From Neotamlana sedimentorum (GTDB lineage: Bacteria > Bacteroidota > Bacteroidia > Flavobacteriales > Flavobacteriaceae), in contig NZ_JTDW01000001.1 in assembly GCF_000943565.1 (NCBI RefSeq), positions 496,001 to 560,000 on the forward strand: DNA of 64,000 nucleotides, read 5' to 3'. The position numbers and the translations under genes were made by a program. Positions 29,204-38,919 of the stretch are shown here, piece after piece (position 1 is the first letter of the stretch; each line of letters begins with the position of its first letter). The notes beneath the pieces were generated by a model. It was not told the DNA's origin. It did no database searches and saw only the letters and a program-made list of their open reading frames with translations.

Positions 29204-30507
29204 ATCGTTCCGGGAAAATTTCAATTTTACTAATAGTTTTAATTGTGTTTTCATCATTTGCACAGCTAAAAAACAAGCCAGAACTCAATGAGAAGTTTAT
29301 GGACATGGGCTTTGGTATTTTTATTCATTGGAGTATGGATTCCCAGTTAGGAAGTGTTATTAGTCACTCCATGGTTGGTGCTTCCGAAGATTATGTAAAT
29401 CGGTATATGAACGAATTACCAAAAACATTCTATCCAAATAAATTCGATCCTGATGAATGGGCGCGACTTTTTAAACTCACAGGTGCCGAATATGTAATGT
29501 TTACAACTAAGCATCATAACGGATTTTGCATGTGGGATACCAAAACCACCAGTTTTAATATAATGAATACACCTTACGGGAAAGATATTACTGGTATGTT
29601 GGTGAAATCGTTACGCAAATTTGGTTTAAAAGTAGGGTTTTACTTTTCTCCAGAAGATTTTAGTTTTATTCATAAACAAGGGCATTTAATTTCAAGAAAA
29701 GGCGAGATGACCCAAACCACAGAAAATGAAGCCTTATTTGAATATGATAAAAAACAACTAGACGAATTATTTACAAAATATGGTAAAATAGATTTAGCAT
29801 TTTTCGATTCGTTTTCAAAGAAAAATATAGTGCAATATGTTCATGAAAAATATCCTGATATTGTTGTAACTCGTGGCGAAATGCAAACGCCTGAGCAAAA
29901 AATACCAGATGGCGCTATGGAAGGGCCCTGGGAAACCTGCATGACAATGGGAACCCAATGGCAGTACAAACCAACAAACGAAACCTATAAATCGGGCACC
30001 GAATTAATTGAAAAACTAATTGAAATTAGAGCCAAAGGCGGTAACTTTTTACTAAATATTGGACCGAAGCCAAACGGCGAAATTCCTATTGAACAAGAAG
30101 AACGATTACGCGAAGTAGCCTTATGGATGTTTGTTAATAACGAAGGCATAAAAAACATTAGGCCAGCGCCACACAAAATTAAAGACGGCGACCTTTGGTT
30201 TACACAAAACGAAAAAGAAAATGCGGTTTATGTTTTTATTACCGACCAAAAAGGCGAATGGTTTAAAGGGTTTAGACGAAATTTTTTAATTAAATACTTA
30301 AAGGCAACTCCTAAAACTACAATCTCCGTTTTAGGACAAAACGATAAAGTAGTAGAGTATTGGCCAGAAAACAACCCAGAATCGCGGTTTATTCAGCATA
30401 ATAAAGGTTTAGAAATTTCTATAAGTAGAGCACATCGGGTGTATAATAATAAAATTTGGCCCAATCCAGTTGTTGTAAAACTTACTAATGTGGAATTTAC
30501 AGAATAA
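29200..30507 (+). CDS. GH29 alpha-L-fucosidase (first)
   Basis: Predicted retaining alpha-L-fucosidase, exported by the signal peptide ending at SSFAQ. The family features GIFIHWSMDS, TTKHHNGFCMWDTKTT, YFSPEDFS and GGNFLLNIGPKPNGEIP are all present. The nucleophile motif is normally WFDG; here it reads FFDS with Asp203. The WETCMTMG segment contains Glu245, the candidate acid/base. At 435 residues it has the catalytic barrel and a short C-terminal beta domain. The start codon overlaps the GH92 stop (ATGA). Confidence 0.9.
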   Translation: MNRSGKISILLIVLIVFSSFAQLKNKPELNEKFMDMGFGIFIHWSMDSQLGSVISHSMVGASEDYVNRYMNELPKTFYPNKFDPDEWARLFKLTGAEYVMFTTKHHNGFCMWDTKTTSFNIMNTPYGKDITGMLVKSLRKFGLKVGFYFSPEDFSFIHKQGHLISRKGEMTQTTENEALFEYDKKQLDELFTKYGKIDLAFFDSFSKKNIVQYVHEKYPDIVVTRGEMQTPEQKIPDGAMEGPWETCMTMGTQWQYKPTNETYKSGTELIEKLIEIRAKGGNFLLNIGPKPNGEIPIEQEERLREVALWMFVNNEGIKNIRPAPHKIKDGDLWFTQNEKENAVYVFITDQKGEWFKGFRRNFLIKYLKATPKTTISVLGQNDKVVEYWPENNPESRFIQHNKGLEISISRAHRVYNNKIWPNPVVVKLTNVEFTE

Positions 30508-30595
30508 TGAAACTGCAAAGTTTGAAGAATATTAAGATCTTAAATTGTAATTATTGAATAAAGTTCTATTTTTAAGTCCACTATTTTAATATTTC

Positions 30596-32233
30596 ATGAA
30601 AATTTTACAAAAATGTACCTTTTGGTTAGCCTTAAGTTTAACCGGAATTTTAGTTGCGCAACAAAATAATAAAACGGTAATCGATTTATGGCCAGAATCT
30701 GTGCCAGGACAAATCGAAGCAAAACAGCAGTCTGTTGTAAGTGAAAATACATCTGGTAATGTTATGCGATTGGCTAAAGTAACACAGCCAACTTTAACCG
30801 TTTTTAAACCCGAAAAACCAAATCAGTCTGGTGCTGCAGTTATTGTTTGTCCTGGAGGTGGTTATGGTATTTTAGCCATAGATAAAGAAGGTTGCGAAAT
30901 TGCTGAATGGTTAAATCAATTGGGGTATACGGCCTTTGTTTTGCAATATCGAGTGCCAAAAAATAGAGCAGGTGCTATTCAAGATGTGCAACGGGCAATA
31001 AAAGTTGTAAGAAGTAAGGCTGAATTATATAAATTAAATACCAATAAAATTGGAGTCTTAGGGTTTTCGGCCGGAGGGCATTTAGCCGCAAGAGCGTCAA
31101 TTAATTATAATATTGAAACTTACTCTAAAATAGATGAAGTCGATGATTTTTCGCCACGCCCAAACTTTACTATGCTTATTTATCCAGCGTATTTAGATAG
31201 CGGAGAGGACAGAACTATTAGTCCTGAATTTCAATTTAACGACTTTACGCCACCTTGTTTTGTATTTGGTACAGTAGATGATCCTTACGGAAATAGCGCA
31301 TTAGAAATTACCAAAGCACTTCGAGATAAAAAAGTGCCTGTCGAGCTTCATATGTTGGCTAAAGGCGGTCATGGTTACGGATTACGAAAAGGAAATAATG
31401 CAGCAAAAACTTGGCCTAAATTGGCTGAGTCTTGGCTTGATAAGCTGGTTAATTCGATGCAAATTGCAAAATACGAGCGGAAATTAAATTTCCCAAAAAC
31501 CGAAGTAAAAGCAGCTAATTTACCCGAAAAGAAAGATGTTTGGGTGTTTTTTTTAGCAGGACAATCAAACATGGCGGGGCGTGGTTTTATCGAACCAAAC
31601 GATACCATCCCTAATTCTAGAATTTTAACCATTAATAAATCAAATACCATTGTTTTGGCTAAAGAACCATTACATTTTTATGAGCCAAAAATGGCTGGGT
31701 TAGATTGTGGTGTTTCGTTTGCAAGAACTCTTTTAAAAGAAATTCCGGAGCATGTTTCAATATTACTAATACCAACAGCAGTAGGAGGAAGCAGCATATC
31801 AAAATGGATAAATGATGAGGAACATAGAACAGTAAAACTCTTCACTAATTTTAAAGCAAACATGGACTTCGCCAAAACATACGGAACGGTAAAAGGTGTA
31901 TTATGGCATCAAGGTGAAAGCGATGCTAATAAAAATGGTATTAAAAATTATGATAAAAATTTAAATAGACTTTTTAAATCCTTTCGGAAGGCGGCCGGTA
32001 ATAAAAACCTACCAATTATTTTGGGAGAATTAGGAGGTTTTAGGACAGATAGTGAAACTTGGAAAGCTATGAATATGATAATTCATAATTATGCCGAAAA
32101 GCATAAATATACCGAAGCGGTTTCAACGGAAGACCTTACAGATCGAGGCGATAATTTACATTTTAACTCCATAAGTGAGCGTAAATTAGGAGAACGATTC
32201 GCAAAAACATTTTTAAATATGCAGCCTAAATGA
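30596..32233 (+). CDS. Two-domain esterase: alpha/beta-hydrolase plus SGNH (sialate-esterase/CE6-like)
   Basis: Two different esterase folds in one exported chain (signal peptide ending at LVAQ). Residues about 50-285 form an alpha/beta hydrolase of the BD-FAE/acetyl-xylan-esterase type, with the oxyanion motif CPGGGYG, nucleophile Ser158 in GFSAGGH and the His in GGHGYG. Residues about 305-545 form an SGNH domain with FLAGQSNMAGRG (Ser324), WHQGESDAN and a C-terminal DNLHFNS. Such dual esterases can remove acyl groups at different positions of one sugar. It lies between GH29 and the HTCS; the 88-base gap upstream contains a TTAAGATCTTAA palindrome (30532-30543). Confidence 0.88.
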   Translation: MKILQKCTFWLALSLTGILVAQQNNKTVIDLWPESVPGQIEAKQQSVVSENTSGNVMRLAKVTQPTLTVFKPEKPNQSGAAVIVCPGGGYGILAIDKEGCEIAEWLNQLGYTAFVLQYRVPKNRAGAIQDVQRAIKVVRSKAELYKLNTNKIGVLGFSAGGHLAARASINYNIETYSKIDEVDDFSPRPNFTMLIYPAYLDSGEDRTISPEFQFNDFTPPCFVFGTVDDPYGNSALEITKALRDKKVPVELHMLAKGGHGYGLRKGNNAAKTWPKLAESWLDKLVNSMQIAKYERKLNFPKTEVKAANLPEKKDVWVFFLAGQSNMAGRGFIEPNDTIPNSRILTINKSNTIVLAKEPLHFYEPKMAGLDCGVSFARTLLKEIPEHVSILLIPTAVGGSSISKWINDEEHRTVKLFTNFKANMDFAKTYGTVKGVLWHQGESDANKNGIKNYDKNLNRLFKSFRKAAGNKNLPIILGELGGFRTDSETWKAMNMIIHNYAEKHKYTEAVSTEDLTDRGDNLHFNSISERKLGERFAKTFLNMQPK

Positions 32234-32253
32234 TTTGAAAATTATTACCAACT

Positions 32254-35200
32254 ATGCTAAACCGTTTTCTATTTTATATTTTTTTACTAATTACTTGTTC
32301 AATTAATGCTCAGGATATTAAATTCGAGCATTATAACGATAAAGGTGGGCTGTCTCAAAACTCCGTACGCCACATTGTTCAAGATAAACAAGGGTTTTTG
32401 TGGATTGGTACTTTCTCTGGATTAAACAGGTTCGATGGCTACGAATTTAAAACCTATTTAAGTAATTCGGGAGACAAAAATAGCATCAATAATAACGATA
32501 TTACCGCTTTAAAATATGATGAAAACAATAATTGGTTGTGGATTGGAACAAGAAACGGCTTAACACAACTTAATTTAAATACCTATAAATTTACCACATA
32601 TTTAAATCAACCTGAAGCAGCAAATAGTTTGCCCGATAATGAAATTAGGTCGGTTTATATCGACCGTTTTAATAGAGTTTGGGTTGGAACAAAAGATCAT
32701 GGTTTATATTGGTTTTATGTTGAAGAAAACCGATTTGAAAAGGTAAACTTGCCGAATTTTAACTATATAAAAGAAATTTTTGAAGACAACGAAGGTAATA
32801 TTTGGATTGGTAGTTACGGTACAGCTTCTGTTGCTAAAATAGTATTAAATAACAATGGTGAAATTCAGAAAACAGCAACTTATACCATTCAAAACAAAAA
32901 CACTTCAGAAAACAACCCATATTTAAATTTTATATATCAAGATGAAGCAGCCAATTTATTTGTAGGCACGCGTAACGGGGTTTATAAATTAAGTAAGTCT
33001 GAAAATAAATTTGAACATTTAGAAGTTCGAAATAAAGAATTAAGCGAAGCTCTCGGCTCTTATTTTATATCTGTATCGCAAGCCCCAGATGGCAAATATT
33101 GGGTTGGTACAATTGGTGGATTATTGGTTTGTGATAAGTTAGAAGATATTCAAGAAGGCCACTTTAAACACTATTTTGCCGATTTAACTAATTACACATC
33201 ATTGGTAGATAATTTGGTGACCTCATTGTTTTTTGATGCTTCGGGCGTGCTTTGGATTGGTACAGAAAACGGACTCGATAAATACGATCCATTTCAAAAC
33301 CAGTTTTATTTAAATAAAGATATTTCAAAATACATTGGCAATCAAGTGCCATGGATTCGTGGTTTTTCAAAAACATATAACAACAACTTAATTGTTGCTA
33401 CAAGGCATAACGGTTTGTTTGTTTTTAGCGATTTCGGGTTTAAACCTTTATATCATGGTAATTATGATATTGCAAGTATTTACACCATTAATGGAACCGT
33501 GTTTTTTTGTGGGTTATGGAATGGTAAACTTTTAGTTTATAATTATTTAAATAGTACGGCAAAAGTAGTTGATGTAGGTTTTAATGACACCCCAATTGTG
33601 GCGTTCGAACGTTTAGGAAACAACCAACTTATTGTAGGTTCTTTTGGCGAAGGGGCTATTAAAATAAATACTAACAATTTAAAACCTGTTATTAGCGGAG
33701 ACCACTTGTTGCAAACGGGAGATATTAACGAAATTCTTCTTGGGAAAAACAATGAAGTTTGGTTTGCTACCGAAGGTGGATTAATAAAGTACAATCTAAA
33801 AACAAAAACTCAAGAGCATTTTTTGGCTGCAACAGATCAAAAATCAGGGTTGCCACACGTTAATGTAAGTGATATTATTTTCGATAAAAACGATGTGCTT
33901 TGGGTGGCAACTAGGCAAGGACTTTGTTATTTCGATAAAACTAAAAACAAGTTTGTTCAACCAGAAGAACCTGCTGCTTTAACCGAAAATTGGATTACAG
34001 ATTTATTAGTCGATTCTAATAATAATTTATGGTTAAATGTTAACAATAATAGTGTAGCGCGTTATAATTTTAAAGCAAATAGTTACAATGCATATCGGGT
34101 TGATAGTGGTAATCGATTAGATTATTATAGTCCCAAAGGTTTTTTTAGTAAAGGTGCTTCAAATATTTATTTGGGTGGTAAAAACGGCGTTATTCATTTT
34201 TCTCCAGAAGCCTTAAATATTAATAAACTGGCACCTAAACCAATAATAACCGAAATAAAAGTACAAAACGAAATTGTAATTCCTGGTAAAGAAATAAACG
34301 GTAAAATTCCATTAGAAAAAGATTTTAACGAAACTCAAATTTTGGAGTTAGATTATAATATTCGAAACTTTTCTTTTCAATTTTCTACACCGTCATACAC
34401 TAACCAATTACTAAATCAATTTCAATACAAATTAAATGGTTTCGATAAAGATTGGGTAACCACAACCAGTAATTCGCGTACTATTCAATACACCAATTTA
34501 TTTCCTGGTGAGTATCAATTTCAGTTAAAAGCAAGTAATAGCGATGGTGTTTGGAGCGCGATAAAATCATATCAAATAAAAATTAATAAGCCCTTTTGGT
34601 TAACATATAAAGCCTTAGTGTTGTTTTTATTATTAATTGGGCTAATTACTTATTTTATTAGGCGCGAGGTTAAAAATAGAATGCGACTAAAACAGGAGTT
34701 AGTAACCGAAAAAGTAAATCGGGAGCGCGACGTTAAATTAAACAACGAAAAATTAAGGTTTTTCACTAATATTTCGCACGAGTTACGCACACCATTAACC
34801 TTAATTTTAGGGCCGGCTAAACAGCTGTTAGAAGATAAAGAAATTAATAGCACAAGCTACCAAAAAAGTCGTTTCCAACTTATACATCAAAATGCAAGCA
34901 GATTGTTAAATTTGGTTAATCAAGTGCTCGATTTTAGAAAAGCACAAACTGGAGAACTAAAATTGAAAGTAACAAAAACCAATGTTATTCAATTTACTCA
35001 AAACACCTTCGATTCCTTTAAAGAATTCGCATATAATAAAAATATTCATTTTAATTTTAATACCGAAATTGATGCGATTTCGGGTTGGTTAGATAAAGAT
35101 AAGTGCGATAAAATTCTATATAATTTATTATCGAATGCCATAAAGTTTACTCAAAAATATGGCCATGTCGATTTGTTTGTAGGTTTTAAAAATAACGATA

Positions 35201-36285
35201 AAACGCATTTAATTATAGAAGTTTCCGATGATGGTATCGGAATACCCAAAAAAAGCCAAGAAAAAATATTTAATCGTTTTTATCAAGCTACAAATAGTAA
35301 AGAAAATAATACAGGTTCAGGTATTGGTTTGTCTCTTGTAAAGGCGCTAGTTGATTTGCATAAAGGAGAAATTTCTGTTAAAAGTAAACCTAAAACAGGT
35401 AGTGTTTTTACAGTTTTATTGCCAATAACGCGCGATTTTTATAGTGAAGATGAAGTGTTCGAAATAGAAAAAAATGAAGAAAATTTTGTCCCTTTTAATG
35501 ATAAAACACCAAAAAATCTATCAACTAATACGGAGATAAAACAAAAGATTTTAGTAATAGAAGATAATTTAGAACTCCGAAATTATTTAATCGATTACCT
35601 CTCGGATTACTATCAGGTTTTTGAAGCCGAAAACGGAGAAGAAGGTTTGCAGTTATGCCGAAAAATAAAACCTATTTTATGTGTTGCAGATGTTATGATG
35701 CCTGTAAAAGATGGTTTAGAGTTCTGCAAAGAACTAAAAAACGACGAATCTATAAGTCACATTCCAGTAATATTATTAACGGCGCTTTCCGAAAACGAAG
35801 ATAAAGTGCGTGGTTTCGATTTAGGAGCCGATGGCTATTTGGTAAAACCATTCGATCCAGCCTTATTAAAATCTAGAATTTCAAATATTGTAAAAACAAG
35901 GTTCGACTTAAAAGCCAAATTTTCTGGAGATACCGATAGCGAAATTAGTTTACTAGTTAATTCTCCTATCGATGAAGCCTTCATGGAAAAATTGGCAAAT
36001 ATTATAGATAATAATATTGAAAATCCCGATTTAACCACAAGCTATTTATGCGATAAACTTGGGGTAAGTTCATCGAAATTATATCGGAAAATAAAAGCAT
36101 TAACCGATTTGTCACCAAATGAATTTATTCGAACCGTTCGATTAAAAAAATCGGCTCAATTATTAAAAACAAAAAAATACAACGTATCAGAGGTTACTAA
36201 CCTAGTTGGGTTTAACGATCCCTTATATTTTAGCAGGCGTTTTAAACAGCAATTTGGTTTTCCACCAAGCCAGTTGTTAAAGTAA
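32254..36285 (+). CDS. Hybrid two-component system sensor-regulator (HTCS)
   Basis: A single chain that senses oligosaccharide in the periplasm and activates PUL transcription. In order: signal peptide (to INAQ), a double beta-propeller built of repeats such as GFLWIGTFSGLNRFD (about 20-660), a Y_Y_Y domain (about 665-770), a membrane segment (about 785-805), histidine kinase dimerisation with NISHELRTPL (His842), an ATPase domain with DGIGIPKKS and GSGIGLSLVKAL, a receiver with Asp1146 (VADVMMPVKDG) and an AraC-type helix-turn-helix at the C-terminus (about 1240-1343, SRRFKQQFGFPPSQLLK). It is the only regulator in the window, lies 20 bases after an esterase gene and is the best candidate to bind the shared 20-bp motif. 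Confidence 0.96.
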   Translation: MLNRFLFYIFLLITCSINAQDIKFEHYNDKGGLSQNSVRHIVQDKQGFLWIGTFSGLNRFDGYEFKTYLSNSGDKNSINNNDITALKYDENNNWLWIGTRNGLTQLNLNTYKFTTYLNQPEAANSLPDNEIRSVYIDRFNRVWVGTKDHGLYWFYVEENRFEKVNLPNFNYIKEIFEDNEGNIWIGSYGTASVAKIVLNNNGEIQKTATYTIQNKNTSENNPYLNFIYQDEAANLFVGTRNGVYKLSKSENKFEHLEVRNKELSEALGSYFISVSQAPDGKYWVGTIGGLLVCDKLEDIQEGHFKHYFADLTNYTSLVDNLVTSLFFDASGVLWIGTENGLDKYDPFQNQFYLNKDISKYIGNQVPWIRGFSKTYNNNLIVATRHNGLFVFSDFGFKPLYHGNYDIASIYTINGTVFFCGLWNGKLLVYNYLNSTAKVVDVGFNDTPIVAFERLGNNQLIVGSFGEGAIKINTNNLKPVISGDHLLQTGDINEILLGKNNEVWFATEGGLIKYNLKTKTQEHFLAATDQKSGLPHVNVSDIIFDKNDVLWVATRQGLCYFDKTKNKFVQPEEPAALTENWITDLLVDSNNNLWLNVNNNSVARYNFKANSYNAYRVDSGNRLDYYSPKGFFSKGASNIYLGGKNGVIHFSPEALNINKLAPKPIITEIKVQNEIVIPGKEINGKIPLEKDFNETQILELDYNIRNFSFQFSTPSYTNQLLNQFQYKLNGFDKDWVTTTSNSRTIQYTNLFPGEYQFQLKASNSDGVWSAIKSYQIKINKPFWLTYKALVLFLLLIGLITYFIRREVKNRMRLKQELVTEKVNRERDVKLNNEKLRFFTNISHELRTPLTLILGPAKQLLEDKEINSTSYQKSRFQLIHQNASRLLNLVNQVLDFRKAQTGELKLKVTKTNVIQFTQNTFDSFKEFAYNKNIHFNFNTEIDAISGWLDKDKCDKILYNLLSNAIKFTQKYGHVDLFVGFKNNDKTHLIIEVSDDGIGIPKKSQEKIFNRFYQATNSKENNTGSGIGLSLVKALVDLHKGEISVKSKPKTGSVFTVLLPITRDFYSEDEVFEIEKNEENFVPFNDKTPKNLSTNTEIKQKILVIEDNLELRNYLIDYLSDYYQVFEAENGEEGLQLCRKIKPILCVADVMMPVKDGLEFCKELKNDESISHIPVILLTALSENEDKVRGFDLGADGYLVKPFDPALLKSRISNIVKTRFDLKAKFSGDTDSEISLLVNSPIDEAFMEKLANIIDNNIENPDLTTSYLCDKLGVSSSKLYRKIKALTDLSPNEFIRTVRLKKSAQLLKTKKYNVSEVTNLVGFNDPLYFSRRFKQQFGFPPSQLLK

Positions 36286-36370
36286 TTAAAAACTATAAAT
36301 TTTTTAAAGCTAAAAATCCTTAAACTAATACAAAATCAACGATTAGCCGTGGTTATTAGTGTTGTTCGGT

Positions 36371-36390
36371 TAAATGAGCAATAGTTTATA
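36371..36390 (+). promoter_or_regulatory. Shared operator-like motif, copy B
   Basis: TAAATGAGCAATAGTTTATA, the reference copy: 17 of 20 identical to the copies at 108 and 59417. It sits between the HTCS stop and the first gene of the large enzyme operon, 78 bases before that start codon. A CATATTT element is at the offset where copies A and C have TATAATT. Two further ATAGTTTATA-like elements follow (36395 and 36425). Confidence 0.55.
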
Positions 36391-36434
36391 CGCTATGGTT
36401 CATATTTTATATCAATAACATGCCATAGTTTATA
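36381..36434 (+). repeat. Three short direct repeats ATRGTTYATA in the enzyme-operon promoter region
   Basis: ATAGTTTATA at 36381-36390 and 36425-36434 are identical; ATGGTTCATA at 36395-36404 differs at two positions. All are on the plus strand in the 183-base gap upstream of the GH43/GH117-like gene. The first is the right half of motif copy B. Repeated half-sites for an AraC-type domain are a natural explanation. Confidence 0.4.
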
Positions 36435-36468
36435 TCATTGTATCTAAACTAAATCAAGACATATTTTA

Positions 36469-37563
36469 ATGACAAATGTGAAATATTTAATTTTATTTTT
36501 CTTCGGAATTTTTGCCTGTAACGCGCAAAATATAATCTATGATAATTTAAATGAAGCACCTGTTGATGGCGGTTTGCAAATGGACGATTATTGGGTTTGG
36601 GGAAGCTCGGTTATAAAAGGAGACGATGGTTTATATCACATGTATGCGTCGCGTTGGCCACATTATTTGCCATTTCACCCCGGTTGGATGGTTGCTTCAG
36701 AAATTGTTCATGCCACATCAAAAACACCAGAAGGGCCATATAAATTTCAAGATGTTGCTTTAGGTAGTCGTGGTGCTCAATTTTGGGATGGTCGCTCATG
36801 CCACAATCCTAAAATTGTAAAACATAACGATACTTATATTTTGTATTACATGGGCTCTACACATCCTTTCGAAGAAGTTAATCACGACAATTTAGAGGAA
36901 TTCGATTTAAAAAGTAAATGGTGTATTGCTGCACGTTGGGGTAAACGTGTTGGTGTCGCAACATCTAAGAGTCCGTTTGGACCTTGGGAACGACTCGATG
37001 CACCTATTCTAGAAGTAGAACCTAATAGTTATTACAGCTTTTTAACCTCAAATCCATCACCATTAATTAAAGATGATGGCTCTGTGGTGCTTTTATTTAA
37101 AGGTAGAAGTTATCAAGAGGATGGGATTACACATAGCGACATGAGTATAGGTGTTGCAACAGCGCCTTCGTTTGATGGTGAATATACTGTTGTAGGAACA
37201 AAGCCTTTGTTTTCTATGGAACATTTGGGCGAGGTTGAAGATCCGCATTTATGGAGCGATAATAACGGATTTCATTTAGTTGCAAAAGATCAACGCGGAT
37301 TAATAACAGGAGGTAAAGGCGATGGTTTATTAGCACATTCAAAAGATGGCATTCATTGGGAAGTAGATAAATCGGCAAGAGCCTATACTAAAACCGTAAA
37401 ATGGAATAACGGAAAAACAATAAAACAAGGTCAATTAGAACGCCCGTTTGTATTTACAGAAAACGGCGTGCCAACGCATATTTTCTTTGCCACTATGGAT
37501 GGTCCTGGTGGTTTTAGCAACGGTACAAAAACTTGGAATATGGTTATTCCTTTAAAACAGTAA
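36469..37563 (+). CDS. GH43/GH117-like five-bladed beta-propeller glycosidase
   Basis: An exported protein of 364 residues (signal peptide to CNAQ) whose blade pattern resembles GH43 and GH117 enzymes: DDYWVWGSSVIKGDDGLYHMYASRWP, FWDGRSCHNPKIVKHNDTYILYYMG, and GEVEDPHLWSDNNGFHLVAKD. Acidic residues at the starts of these blades are candidates for the catalytic triad of the fold, but I cannot assign them firmly. Relatives are common in marine PULs and often annotated only as glycosyl hydrolases. It is the first gene of a ten-gene operon, 27 bases before the sugar porter, and could release a monosaccharide for that porter. Confidence 0.7.
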   Translation: MTNVKYLILFFFGIFACNAQNIIYDNLNEAPVDGGLQMDDYWVWGSSVIKGDDGLYHMYASRWPHYLPFHPGWMVASEIVHATSKTPEGPYKFQDVALGSRGAQFWDGRSCHNPKIVKHNDTYILYYMGSTHPFEEVNHDNLEEFDLKSKWCIAARWGKRVGVATSKSPFGPWERLDAPILEVEPNSYYSFLTSNPSPLIKDDGSVVLLFKGRSYQEDGITHSDMSIGVATAPSFDGEYTVVGTKPLFSMEHLGEVEDPHLWSDNNGFHLVAKDQRGLITGGKGDGLLAHSKDGIHWEVDKSARAYTKTVKWNNGKTIKQGQLERPFVFTENGVPTHIFFATMDGPGGFSNGTKTWNMVIPLKQ

Positions 37564-37590
37564 TTAAAAATCAACTAAAATATATTATAA

Positions 37591-38910
37591 ATGGATAGAA
37601 AAATATTAATCTGGTCAATTACAGCAGCACTTGCTGGTTTTTTATTCGGTTTCGATGTAGTCGTTATTTCGGGAGCCGATAAAAAATTACAAGCCTTATG
37701 GGGGTCGTCTGAAGCTTTTCACGGTATTGTAGTTATGGGAATGGCACTTTGGGGAACTGTTATTGGTGCTATTTTTGGCGGTTGGCCAACTAATAAATAC
37801 GGACGAAAAAACACGCTTATCGTAATTGGTGTGTTGTTTGCAGTTTCGGCAATTGCTTCGGCTTTGGCTAACGATCCGTATGTATTTGCTTTTGCACGTT
37901 TTATTGGCGGGTTAGGAGTAGGAGCTTCAACCATTGCGGCGCCTGCTTATATTTCAGAAATTGCACCGGCTAAAGATCGTGGACGCTTGGTAGCTATGTA
38001 CCAATTCAATATTGTTTTTGGTATCATGATTGCTTATGCTTCAAATTATTTATTAAGTGATATTGGTGAAAACGATTGGCGTTGGATGCTAGGTGTAGAA
38101 GCTATTCCTGCGGTATTGTATATTTTATTTGCGTTGCAAGTGCCTAAAAGTCCACGTTGGTTACTTTCAAAAAATAGAGAAGCCGAAGCTAGAGAAGTTT
38201 TTGAAATGATAGAACCTTCTGCAAACATCGATGAACTTATTAACGAACATCATGTACATGCAGCAAAAAGCGATAAAACCGAAACTATTTTTATAAAAAA
38301 ATACAGGTTTCCTTTAATGTTGGCTTTCTTAATTGCGTTTTTTAATCAATTTTCAGGAATAAATGCTGTGTTGTATTATGCGCCACGTATTTTTGAAGCT
38401 GCCGGATTGGGCGAAAACTCGGCTTTATTAAATAGTATTGGTTTAGGGGTTACAAATTTATTATTCACGTTGTTAGGTGTGTTTTTAATAGATAAACTAG
38501 GCCGTAAAACACTTATGTACATTGGTTCTTTGGCCTATATTGTATCGTTAAGTTTATTATCTGCTGCTTTTTTCCTTGAATGGACAGGAATGGTGGTGCC
38601 ATTTTTCTTGTTTCTATTTATTGCGGCCCATGCCGTTGGTCAAGGAGCCGTTATTTGGGTGTTTATTTCAGAAATTTTCCCAAATCATTTAAGAGCTTCG
38701 GGGCAGGCCTTTGGTAGTTCAACGCATTGGGTGTTGGCTGCATTAATTCCATCGTTATTCCCGTTATTATTAAAAGTTGCTGGTGGTGGCTTGGTGTTTT
38801 TAGTTTTTGCAGCTATGATGATTTTACAATTGCTTTTTGTTGCCTTTATGATGCCAGAAACCAAAGGGAAAACCTTAGAGGAATTGGAAGACTTGATGCT
38901 AAAAAAATAA
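37591..38910 (+). CDS. MFS sugar porter (SP family) monosaccharide transporter
   Basis: Inner-membrane sugar:proton symporter with about 12 membrane helices in 439 residues. The SP-family hallmarks are GFLFGFDVVVISGA, the loop-2-3 motif GGWPTNKYGRKNTL, RFIGGLGVGASTIAAPAYISEIAPAKDRGR, QFSGINAVLYYAPRIFEAAG and the C-terminal PETKGKTLEELE. Relatives carry xylose, arabinose, galactose or glucose; this is not the FucP-type fucose permease family. Its place inside the enzyme operon suggests uptake of one sugar released by the periplasmic glycosidases. Confidence 0.93.
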   Translation: MDRKILIWSITAALAGFLFGFDVVVISGADKKLQALWGSSEAFHGIVVMGMALWGTVIGAIFGGWPTNKYGRKNTLIVIGVLFAVSAIASALANDPYVFAFARFIGGLGVGASTIAAPAYISEIAPAKDRGRLVAMYQFNIVFGIMIAYASNYLLSDIGENDWRWMLGVEAIPAVLYILFALQVPKSPRWLLSKNREAEAREVFEMIEPSANIDELINEHHVHAAKSDKTETIFIKKYRFPLMLAFLIAFFNQFSGINAVLYYAPRIFEAAGLGENSALLNSIGLGVTNLLFTLLGVFLIDKLGRKTLMYIGSLAYIVSLSLLSAAFFLEWTGMVVPFFLFLFIAAHAVGQGAVIWVFISEIFPNHLRASGQAFGSSTHWVLAALIPSLFPLLLKVAGGGLVFLVFAAMMILQLLFVAFMMPETKGKTLEELEDLMLKK

Positions 38911-38919
38911 GCAATTTTT

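Noticed and set aside
30532-30543. Perfect palindrome TTAAGATCTTAA upstream of the dual esterase.
   Set aside because: Short, AT-rich and not repeated elsewhere in the window; mentioned in the gene entry but not supported as an operator.
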